DNA of 64,000 nt from Methanothermobacter wolfeii (GTDB taxonomy: Archaea; Methanobacteriota; Methanobacteria; Methanobacteriales; Methanothermobacteraceae): positions 124,001-188,000 of the forward strand of contig NZ_CP104550.1 in the NCBI RefSeq assembly GCF_025397995.1, read 5' to 3'. The translations under genes were made by a program, and so were the position numbers. This document shows positions 25,196-34,598 of this stretch, piece by piece (position 1 is the stretch's first letter; each line of letters opens with the position of its first letter). The notes under the pieces are model-generated. The model made no database searches. It worked only from the letters and a program-made list of their open reading frames with translations, and had not been told where the DNA came from.

Positions 25196-26644
25196 TTATC
25201 CCTTTGCAACACCAAGCGGGACCATCCTGGCCACCATACGGGATATTCCTGTCTCATGAGCTGTTTTAACCACAATATCAACGTCCTTGTATGCTCCAGG
25301 GGCTTCCTCTGCCACCACGGGCATGGATGTGGCCTTCACATATATCCCCTGACTTTCAAGGTTCTTCTGGACGGCCTCTCCACGGTAGGTCTTTTTTGCA
25401 CCGGCACGGCTCATCTTCCTTCCGGCCCCGTGGGCTGTTGAACCGAAGGTTTCCTCCATGGCAACCTCTGTACCGTGAAGGAGATAGGATGATGTGCCCA
25501 TGGTGCCGGGGATTATCACGGGCTGACCCGTGCTCCTGTACTCTGATGGCAGCTCCTTCCTTCCGGGTCCGAAGGCCCTTGTAGCGCCCTTCCGGTGGAC
25601 GAAGACCTCTGTTTCACGCCCTTTTATTGTGTGAACCTCCTTTTTGGCTATGTTATGGGCGACGTCATAGACTATCTCCATCTCCATGTCCTCTGCACTC
25701 ATACCGAAGATGCTTTCAAAGGACTCCCTGACCCAGTGGACTATCATCTGACGGTTCGCCCATGCATAGTTTGCTGCAGCGGCCATTGCCTGGAAGTAGT
25801 CCCTGGCCTCATCTGAATCCACAGGGGCGCATGCAAGCTGCCTGTCGGGAAGGTTTATCTTGTACCGCCTGTAGGCCTTGTCCATTACCCTGAGGTAATC
25901 TGAACACACCTGATGGCCGCATCCACGGGAACCTGAATGTATCATCACGGCTACCTTTCCGGGGGTTATGCCGAAGGCCTCTGCAACCCCCTCATCATAT
26001 ATTTCATCCACCATCTGGACCTCAAGGAAGTGGTTCCCTGACCCGAGGGATCCGAGCTGGGGTATCCCCCTCTTCTTTGCCTTATCACTGACCTTATCAG
26101 GGTCTGCCTCATCCATTTTACCGTTTTCTTCAAGGAATTTAAGGTCCTGTTCCCAGCCATATCCGTTTTCAACAGCCCATTCAGCACCATTTTCAAGGAC
26201 CTCGTCGATTTCACCGGGCCTTAATCTTATCTTGCCCTTGCTGCCAACCCCTGAGGGAACGTTCCTGAAGAGTGTGTTTACAAGCTCCTTTATCTTTGCA
26301 CGGACCTCAGAATGGTCAAGGTTTGTCCTGACCATCCTGACACCACAGTTTATGTCAAAACCCACTCCCCCGGGACTTATAACTCCTGTACGGCTGCTGA
26401 AGGCTGCCACGCCCCCGATGCTGAATCCGTATCCGAAGTGTATATCCGGCAGTCCTATCGAGAATTTCTGGATGCTGGGGAGGCAGGCCACGTTGGCAAC
26501 CTGGTCAACAGCACCCCTTTCAAGGTCCTTCAGGGCCTCTTCCTTCAGGAAAATCCTTCCAGGAACCCTCATTCCCTTCTTGTATGATGTTGGAACTTCC
26601 CATACAGAATCTCTAACCTTAACAAGTTCTTCCCTTACTTCCAT
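25196..26644 (-). CDS. rtcB: tRNA-splicing ligase RtcB
   Basis: The 482-residue protein is RtcB, the Mn- and GTP-dependent ligase that joins 2',3'-cyclic phosphate or 3'-phosphate to 5'-OH RNA ends. [12 protein letters not shown] holds the metal-binding Cys, [12 protein letters not shown] and VAHN add metal histidines, and [12 protein letters not shown] holds the guanylylated histidine. There is no intein, unlike some archaeal RtcB genes. Archease is encoded 32 bases upstream, its activating partner. Its job includes exon joining for the intron-containing tRNA-Met seen at 3.5 kb. Confidence 0.96.
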   Translation of the reverse strand: MEVREELVKVRDSVWEVPTSYKKGMRVPGRIFLKEEALKDLERGAVDQVANVACLPSIQKFSIGLPDIHFGYGFSIGGVAAFSSRTGVISPGGVGFDINCGVRMVRTNLDHSEVRAKIKELVNTLFRNVPSGVGSKGKIRLRPGEIDEVLENGAEWAVENGYGWEQDLKFLEENGKMDEADPDKVSDKAKKRGIPQLGSLGSGNHFLEVQMVDEIYDEGVAEAFGITPGKVAVMIHSGSRGCGHQVCSDYLRVMDKAYRRYKINLPDRQLACAPVDSDEARDYFQAMAAAANYAWANRQMIVHWVRESFESIFGMSAEDMEMEIVYDVAHNIAKKEVHTIKGRETEVFVHRKGATRAFGPGRKELPSEYRSTGQPVIIPGTMGTSSYLLHGTEVAMEETFGSTAHGAGRKMSRAGAKKTYRGEAVQKNLESQGIYVKATSMPVVAEEAPGAYKDVDIVVKTAHETGISRMVARMVPLGVAKG

Positions 26645-26676
26645 GATAAACCGCTCCTTATGGTTTTATAATTTAT

Positions 26677-27099
26677 TTAAAGGTCAAGAATCACCCTTGC
26701 CTTCATAAGACCGTCTTCAGATGTTATTTCCATGAGGTGGAATGTGACGGCCTTGACCTCATCTCTTTTTTCATGTTTTTCCTTTATCCTCTCGCCGGCT
26801 GCGGTTCCCCGCAGTTTAAAACCATCAGCTGTTTCATCTATTTTAACATTGAACTTACTGAATAAAATAAATTCAGTGTCATGGAGGAAGAGCAGTTCAT
26901 CGAGCCAGTCATAGAGCAGTGAGACTTCATCCTCAGACCGGACTTCAATTTTCCTTATCTCCTCCCTGGCCACAAGTGAGGTGTCCGTCATTATTTCGAA
27001 CATTGCAAGGGCAGCGTTTTCGAATACCTCTTCAAGGGTATGTCCGTATGCCCAGTAACCGGCATCCGCGGTGACTTCAAAGAATTCAAACCTCTTCAT
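26677..27099 (-). CDS. Archease (RtcB activator)
   Basis: The 140-residue protein starts KRFEFFEVTADAGYWAYGHT and includes SLLYDWLDELLFLHD, both characteristic of archease. Archease binds calcium and accelerates RtcB guanylylation and turnover. The genes are adjacent and in order archease then rtcB on the minus strand. GAGGGATTAAAG precedes the ATG. Transcription may start from the shared TATA at 27157-27167. Confidence 0.93.
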   Translation of the reverse strand: MKRFEFFEVTADAGYWAYGHTLEEVFENAALAMFEIMTDTSLVAREEIRKIEVRSEDEVSLLYDWLDELLFLHDTEFILFSKFNVKIDETADGFKLRGTAAGERIKEKHEKRDEVKAVTFHLMEITSEDGLMKARVILDL

Positions 27100-27156
27100 C
27101 CTTTAATCCCTCAGTTTAACCTTTCCTTTATTACTTTTCAGATGCTCTCTATCTCT

Positions 27157-27167
27157 TTTTTTAAATA
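27157..27167. promoter_or_regulatory. Shared TATA-like element for archease (-) and the small membrane ORF (+)
   Basis: TTTTTAAATAG is TATA-like in both directions. It predicts starts near 27137 on the minus strand (archease) and near 27189 on the plus strand (ORF at 27202). Based on spacing only. Confidence 0.4.
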
Positions 27168-27201
27168 GATTTATGATGAAGCATGTTATGGAGATGATGA
27201 T

Positions 27202-27369
27202 ATGTACAGTCTGAAGAAATCACACAGCATGAGGAGGCGTTTCCTGGAGCTCTTAATGTACGTTGACCTCAAGTCATGCGTCCTGATCTTCCTGGTAATG
27301 CTTCTTCTCCTATGGGGGATTTTAACTGTTGCTGCGGGGCCTAACTCAAATTATCCTGCAGGGCTATGA
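27202..27369 (+). CDS. Small single-pass membrane protein, 55 residues
   Basis: An ATG at 27202 with GGAGATGAT just upstream opens a 55-codon frame that ends at TGA 27367-27369. The protein begins MYSLKKSHSMRRRFLELLM and has one strong membrane span, CVLIFLVMLLLLWGILTVAA, after a basic stretch, so the N-terminus is probably cytosolic. It has its own TATA-like box and overlaps the convergent cdc6 stop by 6 bases. Codon use looks normal. No family was recognised. It is too short for usual gene-calling cut-offs. Confidence 0.6.
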   Translation: MYSLKKSHSMRRRFLELLMYVDLKSCVLIFLVMLLLLWGILTVAAGPNSNYPAGL

Positions 27370-28548
27370 GTTAAGGCACCTTTCAAGTTCATGGAGACTG
27401 AAACGGAGGATCACGATTCTTGATTTACCACGGACACCCTTACCGGTTAACCTTGTGTCTATTAGCCTCAGGAATTCCAGTTTCTCCATGGTCCTGTTGA
27501 AGGAGGAATAGCTTGCCCCTGTCCTCCCCTGGAAGATCTTATAAAGCGCCCCTGCAGTTATATCACCGTCACCAGCGTCCATGACACTCCTTAGGAACTC
27601 CTTCTCCTGTTCATTGAGGGTTTTAACTGTATGCATTAGGGTCACTGGCCCTGTTTTTTTAACGGCCATTTCAAGGTGCCTCCTGGTTATCTCAGGCGAG
27701 GCATCGGCTTCAGCCAGGTTGCCGCAGACCCTCAGGAGGTCTATACCATATCGAAGGTCGCCGGTGTTAACTGTATGGTCAGTTATCCTCTCAATGAGTT
27801 CATCCGGTATAACCCCTGGATAGAACCCGACCCTCACCCTGTCCCTGAGGATGTTGAATATCTCTTCACGTGTATATGGGGGGAACACTATCTCCTGGGG
27901 TATGAATACCGAGTTGACGTTCTTATCAAGGACATACCTGAATTCAATATCGGATAGTATGGCAAAAACTCCTGTCCTGACACCATCAAAAACTTCATGG
28001 GCCCTGAGTATATCATAAAGGACCTTGTTGGCGTTTTTACTGTAGAAGAGGTAGTTAACATCATCCAGTGCAACAACAAGGGCCTTATTCTCCTTCGCAA
28101 GGTACTGCATTATACTCTGGTATATCCTTGAGAAGGGGACGCCTGTTTCGGGGGGCTGATGTCCGAATATCCTGCTGTATATCTGTGAAAAGATCCCGAA
28201 CCGTGTCGTGTGTAACTGGCAGTTTATATAGCAGCATATGACATTTTCAGAAGTTGATTCAACCATCTCGAAGATCTTCTTTATGGCGGTTGTTTTCCCG
28301 GTTGCACAGGAACCCAGTACAACGGCGTTAACAGGCCTGCCATTTCTGAGGGCGGGCCTTATGCACACTGCCAGGGCCTCCATCTGTGATTCACGGTACC
28401 TGTAATTCTCAGGGACATAGTCAGGGTCAAAGACATTTATGTCCCTGAATACTGTTTCATCATGAAGCAGAATGTCCCTTACACTCCTTTTTTCCGCGCC
28501 ACGATCCTTCATACTGATCAGCTGTTCGGTATATTGATTAACCTTCAC
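27364..28548 (-). CDS. cdc6: Orc1/Cdc6 replication initiator family ATPase
   Basis: The 394-residue protein has an AAA+ core with a Walker A of GSCATGKTT (79-87), Walker B VVALDDVN, and a C-terminal winged helix. It is one of the archaeal Orc1/Cdc6 proteins that bind origins and the MCM helicase; from order it is probably the second paralogue, Cdc6-2, not the origin-linked one. The GTG start at 28548 overlaps the MptE stop (GTGA), so it is coupled to a pterin biosynthesis gene. I saw no cluster of origin-recognition repeats nearby. Confidence 0.94.
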   Translation of the reverse strand: MKVNQYTEQLISMKDRGAEKRSVRDILLHDETVFRDINVFDPDYVPENYRYRESQMEALAVCIRPALRNGRPVNAVVLGSCATGKTTAIKKIFEMVESTSENVICCYINCQLHTTRFGIFSQIYSRIFGHQPPETGVPFSRIYQSIMQYLAKENKALVVALDDVNYLFYSKNANKVLYDILRAHEVFDGVRTGVFAILSDIEFRYVLDKNVNSVFIPQEIVFPPYTREEIFNILRDRVRVGFYPGVIPDELIERITDHTVNTGDLRYGIDLLRVCGNLAEADASPEITRRHLEMAVKKTGPVTLMHTVKTLNEQEKEFLRSVMDAGDGDITAGALYKIFQGRTGASYSSFNRTMEKLEFLRLIDTRLTGKGVRGKSRIVILRFSLHELERCLNS

Positions 28549-29243
28549 CAGGTTTCTATCTCAACATCCCGGTTTGTCCTTATCCATTCTATCAATTTGC
28601 GTGCATATTCAAGTTTAAGTTTCTTGACAGGGTCGGCCCTTGCGGTTTCCCCCTTTATCCCTGGCCTGGAATACCTTGTAACTGTATCGCCGAAATCCAT
28701 GCCTGCAAGTATTATTCTCTCAGCACCCAGGGCCACTGCAAGGAAGACAGCCCTGTCACCATCTGTGAAACCCCCAAAGTTGTACAGGGGCCTGGAGGGG
28801 ATGCTCTGGGTTGTCCCTGCCAGGTTCTTTAGAAGGGGCAGGTACCTTCTGAGTTTCTCAAGGTTGTTTCCATGGGCATGAACCACAATCGTCGACCCGA
28901 GTCTGCTGGCCTCAAGTATATCCTCCACCCTGCCATCAAGGTCCGTTACAATTATATGGGGCACTATCCCCTCCTCAAGGAGCGCTGTTGTGGCTCCATC
29001 TGCAGATACCACGGTAAGGTTCTCATCCAGTCCCCTGAACCTCTCAGCATGCTCCTTCAGGGATGGTCCTGCTCCGAAGACTATGAAGTTCCTTGAGGGG
29101 AGTTCCAGTCCATGGAGGTCGATGCTCCCGTGTTCTTCAAGGAACCCTCTCAGGTACTCTGCAGCCTCCTCATCGGCGGCCCTGTCAAATCCAAAGTCTT
29201 CAAGTATCCCTGCATACCACCTTAACCACACTTCAAGTTCCAT
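28545..29243 (-). CDS. mptE: 6-hydroxymethyl-7,8-dihydropterin pyrophosphokinase MptE
   Basis: The 232-residue DUF115 protein includes NFIVFGAGPSLKEH, VSADGATTALLE and VTDLDG, the pattern of archaeal MptE. It transfers pyrophosphate from ATP to 6-hydroxymethyl-dihydropterin in methanopterin biosynthesis. The DxD of TDLDG is the metal site. It is first in a two-gene unit with cdc6. The start ATG at 29243 is preceded by a short AT-rich leader. Confidence 0.9.
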   Translation of the reverse strand: MELEVWLRWYAGILEDFGFDRAADEEAAEYLRGFLEEHGSIDLHGLELPSRNFIVFGAGPSLKEHAERFRGLDENLTVVSADGATTALLEEGIVPHIIVTDLDGRVEDILEASRLGSTIVVHAHGNNLEKLRRYLPLLKNLAGTTQSIPSRPLYNFGGFTDGDRAVFLAVALGAERIILAGMDFGDTVTRYSRPGIKGETARADPVKKLKLEYARKLIEWIRTNRDVEIETW

Positions 29244-29383
29244 GTGATAAATTTGTAGGCCCTTAATATATCATGCTTTTGTTCCAGAGGGACGCCCTTC
29301 TGGTGGGTGTAAATATTTTTAAAGGTACAGATTAAATAATAGTAACAGCTCTAAAACGCACTTTAATCTGGAGGTTTTTTGGA

Positions 29384-30541
29384 ATGGATGAAACACTGCT
29401 CATGATACCTGGCCCTACAAGGGTGGCCCAGAGAGTCCTTAAGGCAATGTCAGAGAACATTGTTAACCACAGGAGCGCATTATTTGGTAAGATCCTCTCT
29501 GAAACCAGTGAGATGATGTCCGATGTCTTCAGGACAAACAATAAGTCTTACCTTTTAACAGGCTCGGGGACAGCCGCAATGGAAGCTGCAATCGCAAATA
29601 TAATTGAACCGGGTGATAAGGTCCTCAATGTAGTTGGGGGCAAGTTCGGTCAGAGGTTCAGCCAGATCGTTGAGGCCTTCGGCGGCGAGTCCATAAGGAT
29701 CGATGTTGAATGGGGTAAAGCCGTTAACCCGGATGAAATCGGCTACGCACTCGAAGAGAACGATGATATAAAGGCAGTTACAGTCGTCCACAATGAAACA
29801 TCCACCGGTGTTGCAAACCCTATAAAGGAGATAGGGAAGATAATGTCAGATTATGACGCCCTCTACGTTGTTGATACTGTTTCATCCCTGGGCGGGGATG
29901 AGGTTGACGTTGATGGTTATGGTATAGACATATGTGTAACCGGCTCCCAGAAGTGCCTTGCAGCACCACCGGGTATGGCGGCCATAACCCTGAGTGACGA
30001 TGCATGGAGCGCCGTTGAAGGAGTCAGCAACCCGAGGACATATTACCTGAACCTTAAAAAGTACAGGAAGAGCGGCGACGCTGAACCCCCTGAAACACCA
30101 TACACCCCTGCGGTTTCACTCATCTACGCAATGCACGAGGCCCTTAAGGTTATAATGGAGGAGGGCCTTAACAACAGGATAAAGAGGCATAAACTTGCTG
30201 CAGAGGCAACAAGGAATGCTATAAAGGCACTTGGCCTTGAACTCTTCCCTGATGAGTCTGTTTCATCAACCACGGTGACCGCGGTAAGACTCCCTGAAGG
30301 GGTTACGGACGGGGAGCTCAGGGGTACAATGAGGAACAAGTACCATGTTGAGCTTGCAGGTGGACAGGACCATCTGAAGGGCAAGATCTTCAGGATAGGG
30401 CATATGGGTAACATAACCCACAGGGAACTGATAACCACCATTTCAGGTCTGGAGATGACCCTGAGGGAACTTGGATTCGAGGTTGAGATGGGTGAGGCCG
30501 TGGCTGCAGTTGCAGACACCTACCTTCCTGAGAATCTCTGA
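29384..30541 (+). CDS. Class V aminotransferase (alanine-glyoxylate/phosphoserine/aspartate type)
   Basis: The 385-residue PLP enzyme has IPGPTRVAQRVL at the N-terminus, HNETSTG, VDTVSSLGG, and the PLP-lysine K190 in VTGSQKCLAAPPG. In methanogens this family includes broad-specificity enzymes acting on alanine, glyoxylate, aspartate and phosphohydroxypyruvate; serine biosynthesis is plausible since phosphoserine phosphatase is encoded at 50 kb. GGAGG is 8 bases before the ATG. TATA-like sequences lie around 29310-29340. The gene is alone on the plus strand. Confidence 0.9.
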   Translation: MDETLLMIPGPTRVAQRVLKAMSENIVNHRSALFGKILSETSEMMSDVFRTNNKSYLLTGSGTAAMEAAIANIIEPGDKVLNVVGGKFGQRFSQIVEAFGGESIRIDVEWGKAVNPDEIGYALEENDDIKAVTVVHNETSTGVANPIKEIGKIMSDYDALYVVDTVSSLGGDEVDVDGYGIDICVTGSQKCLAAPPGMAAITLSDDAWSAVEGVSNPRTYYLNLKKYRKSGDAEPPETPYTPAVSLIYAMHEALKVIMEEGLNNRIKRHKLAAEATRNAIKALGLELFPDESVSSTTVTAVRLPEGVTDGELRGTMRNKYHVELAGGQDHLKGKIFRIGHMGNITHRELITTISGLEMTLRELGFEVEMGEAVAAVADTYLPENL

Positions 30542-30586
30542 ACCACACCCCCATTTACTTTTTATATTGCAGTAATCTAACTGGAG

Positions 30587-30689
30587 GTATTATTTTAGTT
30601 CCGTCAGCAGCGGGATTTTTCCTGATACTTTTTCTCAGGTGTATTTTTAGTTCCATGTCAGTAGAATTCCCTGATAACCCTTTTTCTCA
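30587..30689. repeat. Degenerate tandem repeat of about 52 bp
   Basis: Unit A (30587-30638) and unit B (30641-30689) share tattttagttcc, tcag, ccctgata and ctttttctca in the same order. A related tatttttagtgcc occurs at 10681. They lie in the 199-base gap after the aminotransferase; the T-rich ends could serve as terminators. No gene is seen in the gap. Confidence 0.45.
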
Positions 30690-30740
30690 ATAAAAGCGGC
30701 TTTATAAATCCTTGGAGCAGAGGCTTATATCCCTGTATCT

Positions 30741-32363
30741 TCATGGAGTCCGGGGGTGGGGTAGGGGTATATCCTCTTCAACAACCTTGATATCCAGAAG
30801 GAATGGTTCTCTGGATGCAAGGGCCATTTCCAGGGAATCTGAGAGGTCATCATAGCTTTCAACACCCACGGCACCTATACCATAGGCTCCTGCAAGTTTC
30901 ACGAAGTCAGGGTTCTTCAGTTCAACACCGTAACTTTCACCGTACTTCATCTCCTGCCACTGCCTTATGACATCCAGCCGGCTGTTGTTCAGGATGCACA
31001 TTGTAACAGAAAGTCCAAGTTCAGCCACGGTACCGAGTTCCTGCATGGTCATCTGGAACCCGCCATCACCTGCTATGAGGACCACATCCTCATGGGGCTC
31101 GGCAAGGCTCGCCCCCACTGCAGCAGGAAGACCATAACCCATGGGTCCGAATCCACCTGAGAATATAAGTGAGCGCTCCCTGAGGACCTTCCTGTAGAGG
31201 GTCACCCAGGTTGTGTGGCTGCCAGCATCATTAACTATTATGGCATCGGGGGCTGCTTCAAGGATTCCCCTTACAGCAAGGGAGGTCCTGAATTCCCCTT
31301 CTACCATGAATTCCTCCTCGTATGGGGCCGGCCGGGCATTCCTGCAGGCTTCAAGCTCCCTCAGCCACTCCACTGGAGGGGTCCGCCGGATGTCCTGTTT
31401 CAGGAAATCCCTGACATCCATCTCCAGCATGACATCACCCCTCAGGACGTCCCTGTCCAGGTTAACATGGATTATCCTGGGGTTTCCAATGGCTGCAAGG
31501 GTTCTGTCAGATAGCCTCGCACCGAGCACAAGGAGAACATCACATTTTCCCGCAGCATAGTTACCTGCCGGCGTCCCCCTTGTCCCCGCCATCCCGAGGC
31601 AGAGCGGATGGTCCTCAGGGATGACACCCCGTGCACTGTAGGTGGTTACAACGGGGATTCCGAGTTTCCCTGCAAAGGCCCTGAGTTCCTCTGATGCCCC
31701 GGCCCAGACAACCCCTCCCCCCGCGAGGATGAGGGGCCTCTCTGCAGATTTAAGAAGCCTCAGGGCAGCCTTGAGGTCAGGGAACCCGCGGGATTTAATG
31801 GGCTGCCTCCTGACCCTCCCTGCATCTGATTCAAGGACATCCCTTGGAATGTTGATGTGGATCACACCACCACGACCTTTGAGGGTTTCAATGGCATCCA
31901 TTACAGCTGATAGTGCTTCATCCCCCCCTGATAGCGTGGTCGTCTTCATGGTAACCGGCCCGAAGACACCAGAGGTATCCACCTCCTGAAACCTTCCATG
32001 GTCTGATCCTGATTCAGGGAGGTCTCCTGTTATCATCAGGAGCGGGACCGAGTCGATGTTTGCAGCCGCAGCACCCATTACAAGGTTGAGGGCTCCCGGA
32101 CCACCCGTGGCCACACAGAGTCCCGGTCCTCCGGATGCCCTGGCATAGCCATCAGCTGCATGAACCGCACCCTGCTCATGCCTCATCAGAACGTGCTGGA
32201 TGTCTGATTTCCTGAGAGCATCATAAATGGGCAGTATCTGTTCACCCGGGTGTCCGAAAACATGTCTGAAACCGGCCTCTTCAAGGATCCTAACAATCTT
32301 CTCTGCACAGCTTTTCATACGATCATCTGCGGGACCTTTCAATAATGATAGTTCTACTCCCAC
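30741..32363 (-). CDS. Acetolactate-synthase-like thiamine diphosphate enzyme
   Basis: The 540-residue protein has the three domains of the acetolactate synthase large-subunit family. The catalytic Glu is E41 in GHPGEQ, a pyrimidine-binding region follows, and the thiamine pyrophosphate motif runs from GDGGFQM to CILNN. The family includes true acetolactate synthases and other pyruvate- or oxo-acid-handling enzymes. No small regulatory subunit is adjacent, so it may not be the main IlvB. ATG 32363 or ATG 32318 could be the start. It diverges from the broken acs gene. Confidence 0.85.
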   Translation of the reverse strand: MGVELSLLKGPADDRMKSCAEKIVRILEEAGFRHVFGHPGEQILPIYDALRKSDIQHVLMRHEQGAVHAADGYARASGGPGLCVATGGPGALNLVMGAAAANIDSVPLLMITGDLPESGSDHGRFQEVDTSGVFGPVTMKTTTLSGGDEALSAVMDAIETLKGRGGVIHINIPRDVLESDAGRVRRQPIKSRGFPDLKAALRLLKSAERPLILAGGGVVWAGASEELRAFAGKLGIPVVTTYSARGVIPEDHPLCLGMAGTRGTPAGNYAAGKCDVLLVLGARLSDRTLAAIGNPRIIHVNLDRDVLRGDVMLEMDVRDFLKQDIRRTPPVEWLRELEACRNARPAPYEEEFMVEGEFRTSLAVRGILEAAPDAIIVNDAGSHTTWVTLYRKVLRERSLIFSGGFGPMGYGLPAAVGASLAEPHEDVVLIAGDGGFQMTMQELGTVAELGLSVTMCILNNSRLDVIRQWQEMKYGESYGVELKNPDFVKLAGAYGIGAVGVESYDDLSDSLEMALASREPFLLDIKVVEEDIPLPHPRTP

Positions 32364-32411
32364 CTATTTAAATCATGAAATATAAATATTAAAACAGAGC
32401 GGGGGTTTATT

Positions 32412-34363
32412 ATGACGGGACAGCTGGATTCTCTTCTAAGGGAGGAAAGAATTTTCAATCCAGACAGGGAACTTGCAGAGAAAAGCAACATTAAACTATG
32501 AATGGATGAGAGGGGTATTGAAGACTATGATGAACTCCTCAGAAGAGCAGAGGCCAACCCTGAATGGTTCTGGGATGAGATGGCCTCTGAACTTGAATGG
32601 TTCCAGCCATACAGGAAGGTCCTTGAATGGGACCCTCCACATGCAGGGTGGTTCCTGGATGGAAAATTCAACATAACCTTCAATGCACTTGACAGACATG
32701 TTAGGGGGCCGGTTAAAAACAGGCTGGCCTACATATGGGAAGGGGAGGATGGAAGGATAAGGAAACTCACCTACTATGACCTTTACAGGGAAGTTAACAG
32801 GCTTGCAGGGGCCCTGAGGGCCATGGGTGTTGAGAAGGGGGACAGGGTCAGCATATACCTCCCGATGATACCGGAGCTCCCGGTGGCGATGCTTGCCTGC
32901 GCCCGCATAGGCGCCGTCCACAGCGTCGTCTTCAGCGGATTCTGGGCAAAGGCCTTCAAGGAAAGGGCCATGGATGCTGAGGCCAGGGTTGCAATTACTG
33001 CAGACGCATTCTACAGACGCGGAAAGATCATCAAACTCAAGGAAACCCTGGACATGGTGGTTGACGATATCCCATCCATCGAGAAGGTTATAGTTGTGGA
33101 TCACCTGGGTGAGGAAGTGAACATGAAGGAGGGCAGGGACATCTACTGGGATGATGCCCTTGAAGGAATGGATTATGAACTTGCCTGTGAGGAACTTGAC
33201 TCAGAGGATCCCCTCTTCATACTCTACACTTCAGGCACAACAGGAAAGCCAAAGGGAGTCCTCCACACCCATGGGGGCTATGCAGTGGGTGTTAATGCCA
33301 CCTACAGGTTTGTTTTTGATGTGAAGGATGAGGATATATGGTGGTGTGCTGCAGATATTGGCTGGATAACCGGACACAGCTACATCGTATACGCCCCACT
33401 CATGGCGGGAGCAACATCCATAATCTATGAGGGAGCCCCGGATTACCCTGACCCTGGAAGGATATGGAGTATGATTGAAAGGTACGGTGTGACACTCTTC
33501 TACACGGCCCCCACAACCATCCGCCTTTTCATGAAGTACGGGGAGAAGTGGCCTGAGAAGTACGATCTCAGCACCCTCCGCATACTTGGATCCGTGGGGG
33601 AACCGATAAACCCCGAGGCATGGATGTGGTACTATCGGACCATAGGGGGCAGCAGGTGCCCGATAATGGATACCTGGTGGCAGACAGAGACAGGGATGCA
33701 CATGATAACGCCCCTCCCTGTAACACCCCTTAAACCAGGGTCTGCAGGGAAGCCCTTCCCGACGGTTGTTGCTGATGTGGTTGATGATGATGGTGAAAGC
33801 ATCAGGGGCAGGGGAGGGCACCTGGTGATAAGGACTCCATGGCCTGCAATGTTCAGGACGCTCTTCAGGACCCTGATAGGTACCTTGAGGCATACTGGAG
33901 CACATTCCCGGGAATATACCTGAGCGGTGATGTTGCAAGGATCGATGAGGACGGATACTTCTGGATACAGGGAAGGGAGGATGATGTCCTTAACGTGGCC
34001 GGCCACAGGATAAGCACCGCGGAGGTTGAATCAGCCCTTGTAAGCCACCCAAAGGTTGCCGAGGCCGCGGTTGTGGGAAAACCAGACATCCTGAAGGGTG
34101 AGGAGATAGCGGCCTTCGTCGTTCTGATGGATAATGCTGAACCATCACCCAGGCTTAAGGGGATACTCCGTGAGCATGTAAGAAGGGAGATAGGCCCCAT
34201 TGCAAGTCCAAGCTACATAGGATTTGTTGATGACCTTCCAAAGACAAGGTCCGGAAAGATAATGAGGAGGGTTATAAAGGCGAAGGTTAGGGGTGAGGAC
34301 CCCGGGGATACCAGCACACTTTCAAATCCTGAATCGGTTGACATGCTTGAAAACCCCCTTTAA
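32412..34363 (+). pseudogene. acs: Acetyl-CoA synthetase, inactivated by a nonsense codon and a frameshift
   Basis: An ATG at 32412 opens an acetyl-CoA synthetase frame. In-frame TGA at 32499-32501 (codon 30) replaces the Trp normally before MDERGIEDYDEL. The same frame resumes at 32502 and continues to near 33869, where a single missing base (probably a G in AGGACC) shifts to the frame of [15 protein letters not shown] and on to 34363. With both lesions repaired the product is about 650 residues, normal for the family. YTSGTTGKPKG, DTWWQTETG and the acetylatable lysine in SGKIMRR are intact. The enzyme would make acetyl-CoA from acetate. Two short N-terminal and C-terminal pieces could still be made. 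Confidence 0.9.
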
Positions 34364-34437
34364 GAGAGGGAATCTTCAGGGGGTTGCCTCGTAGGAAGAA
34401 TCGCAGGGGGCACAGGTAGCTCCCATCAACTGATTCT

Positions 34438-34548
34438 TCAGGGAAGGGTCTGGTGAGCCAGTGCAGCGTCCATCAGACCACCATGGATCATCTCTGATAC
34501 CCCCATTACTTTTCTGGCCTTCAGGGTTTCTGAGGCCATGGTCCCCAT
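34438..34548 (-). other. Possible 36-codon gene remnant in a gap
   Basis: The gap 34364-34598 has no confident gene. On the minus strand one short frame reads MGTMASETLKARKVMGVSEM and ends at TGA 34438-34440, with no ribosome site. Its alanine-, glycine- and methionine-rich composition looks protein-like, so it may be a leftover of a deleted gene beside the broken acs. Confidence 0.2.
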
Positions 34549-34598
34549 GGCAGCTGCCCGACTACCATCACTCTGCCGACTATCAGGGGCTTATCCGC

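Noticed and set aside
25196-26644. Intein in RtcB
   Set aside because: The reading frame has the normal RtcB length and continuous motifs.
27364-29243. Replication origin next to cdc6
   Set aside because: No cluster of origin-recognition repeats or long AT-rich unwinding element was found; the gene is inside an operon.
32499-32501. TGA in acs as a recoded codon (selenocysteine or tryptophan)
   Set aside because: The downstream frame has its own frameshift, the residue is Trp in the family, and no selenocysteine insertion structure was seen. Simple mutation is the better account.
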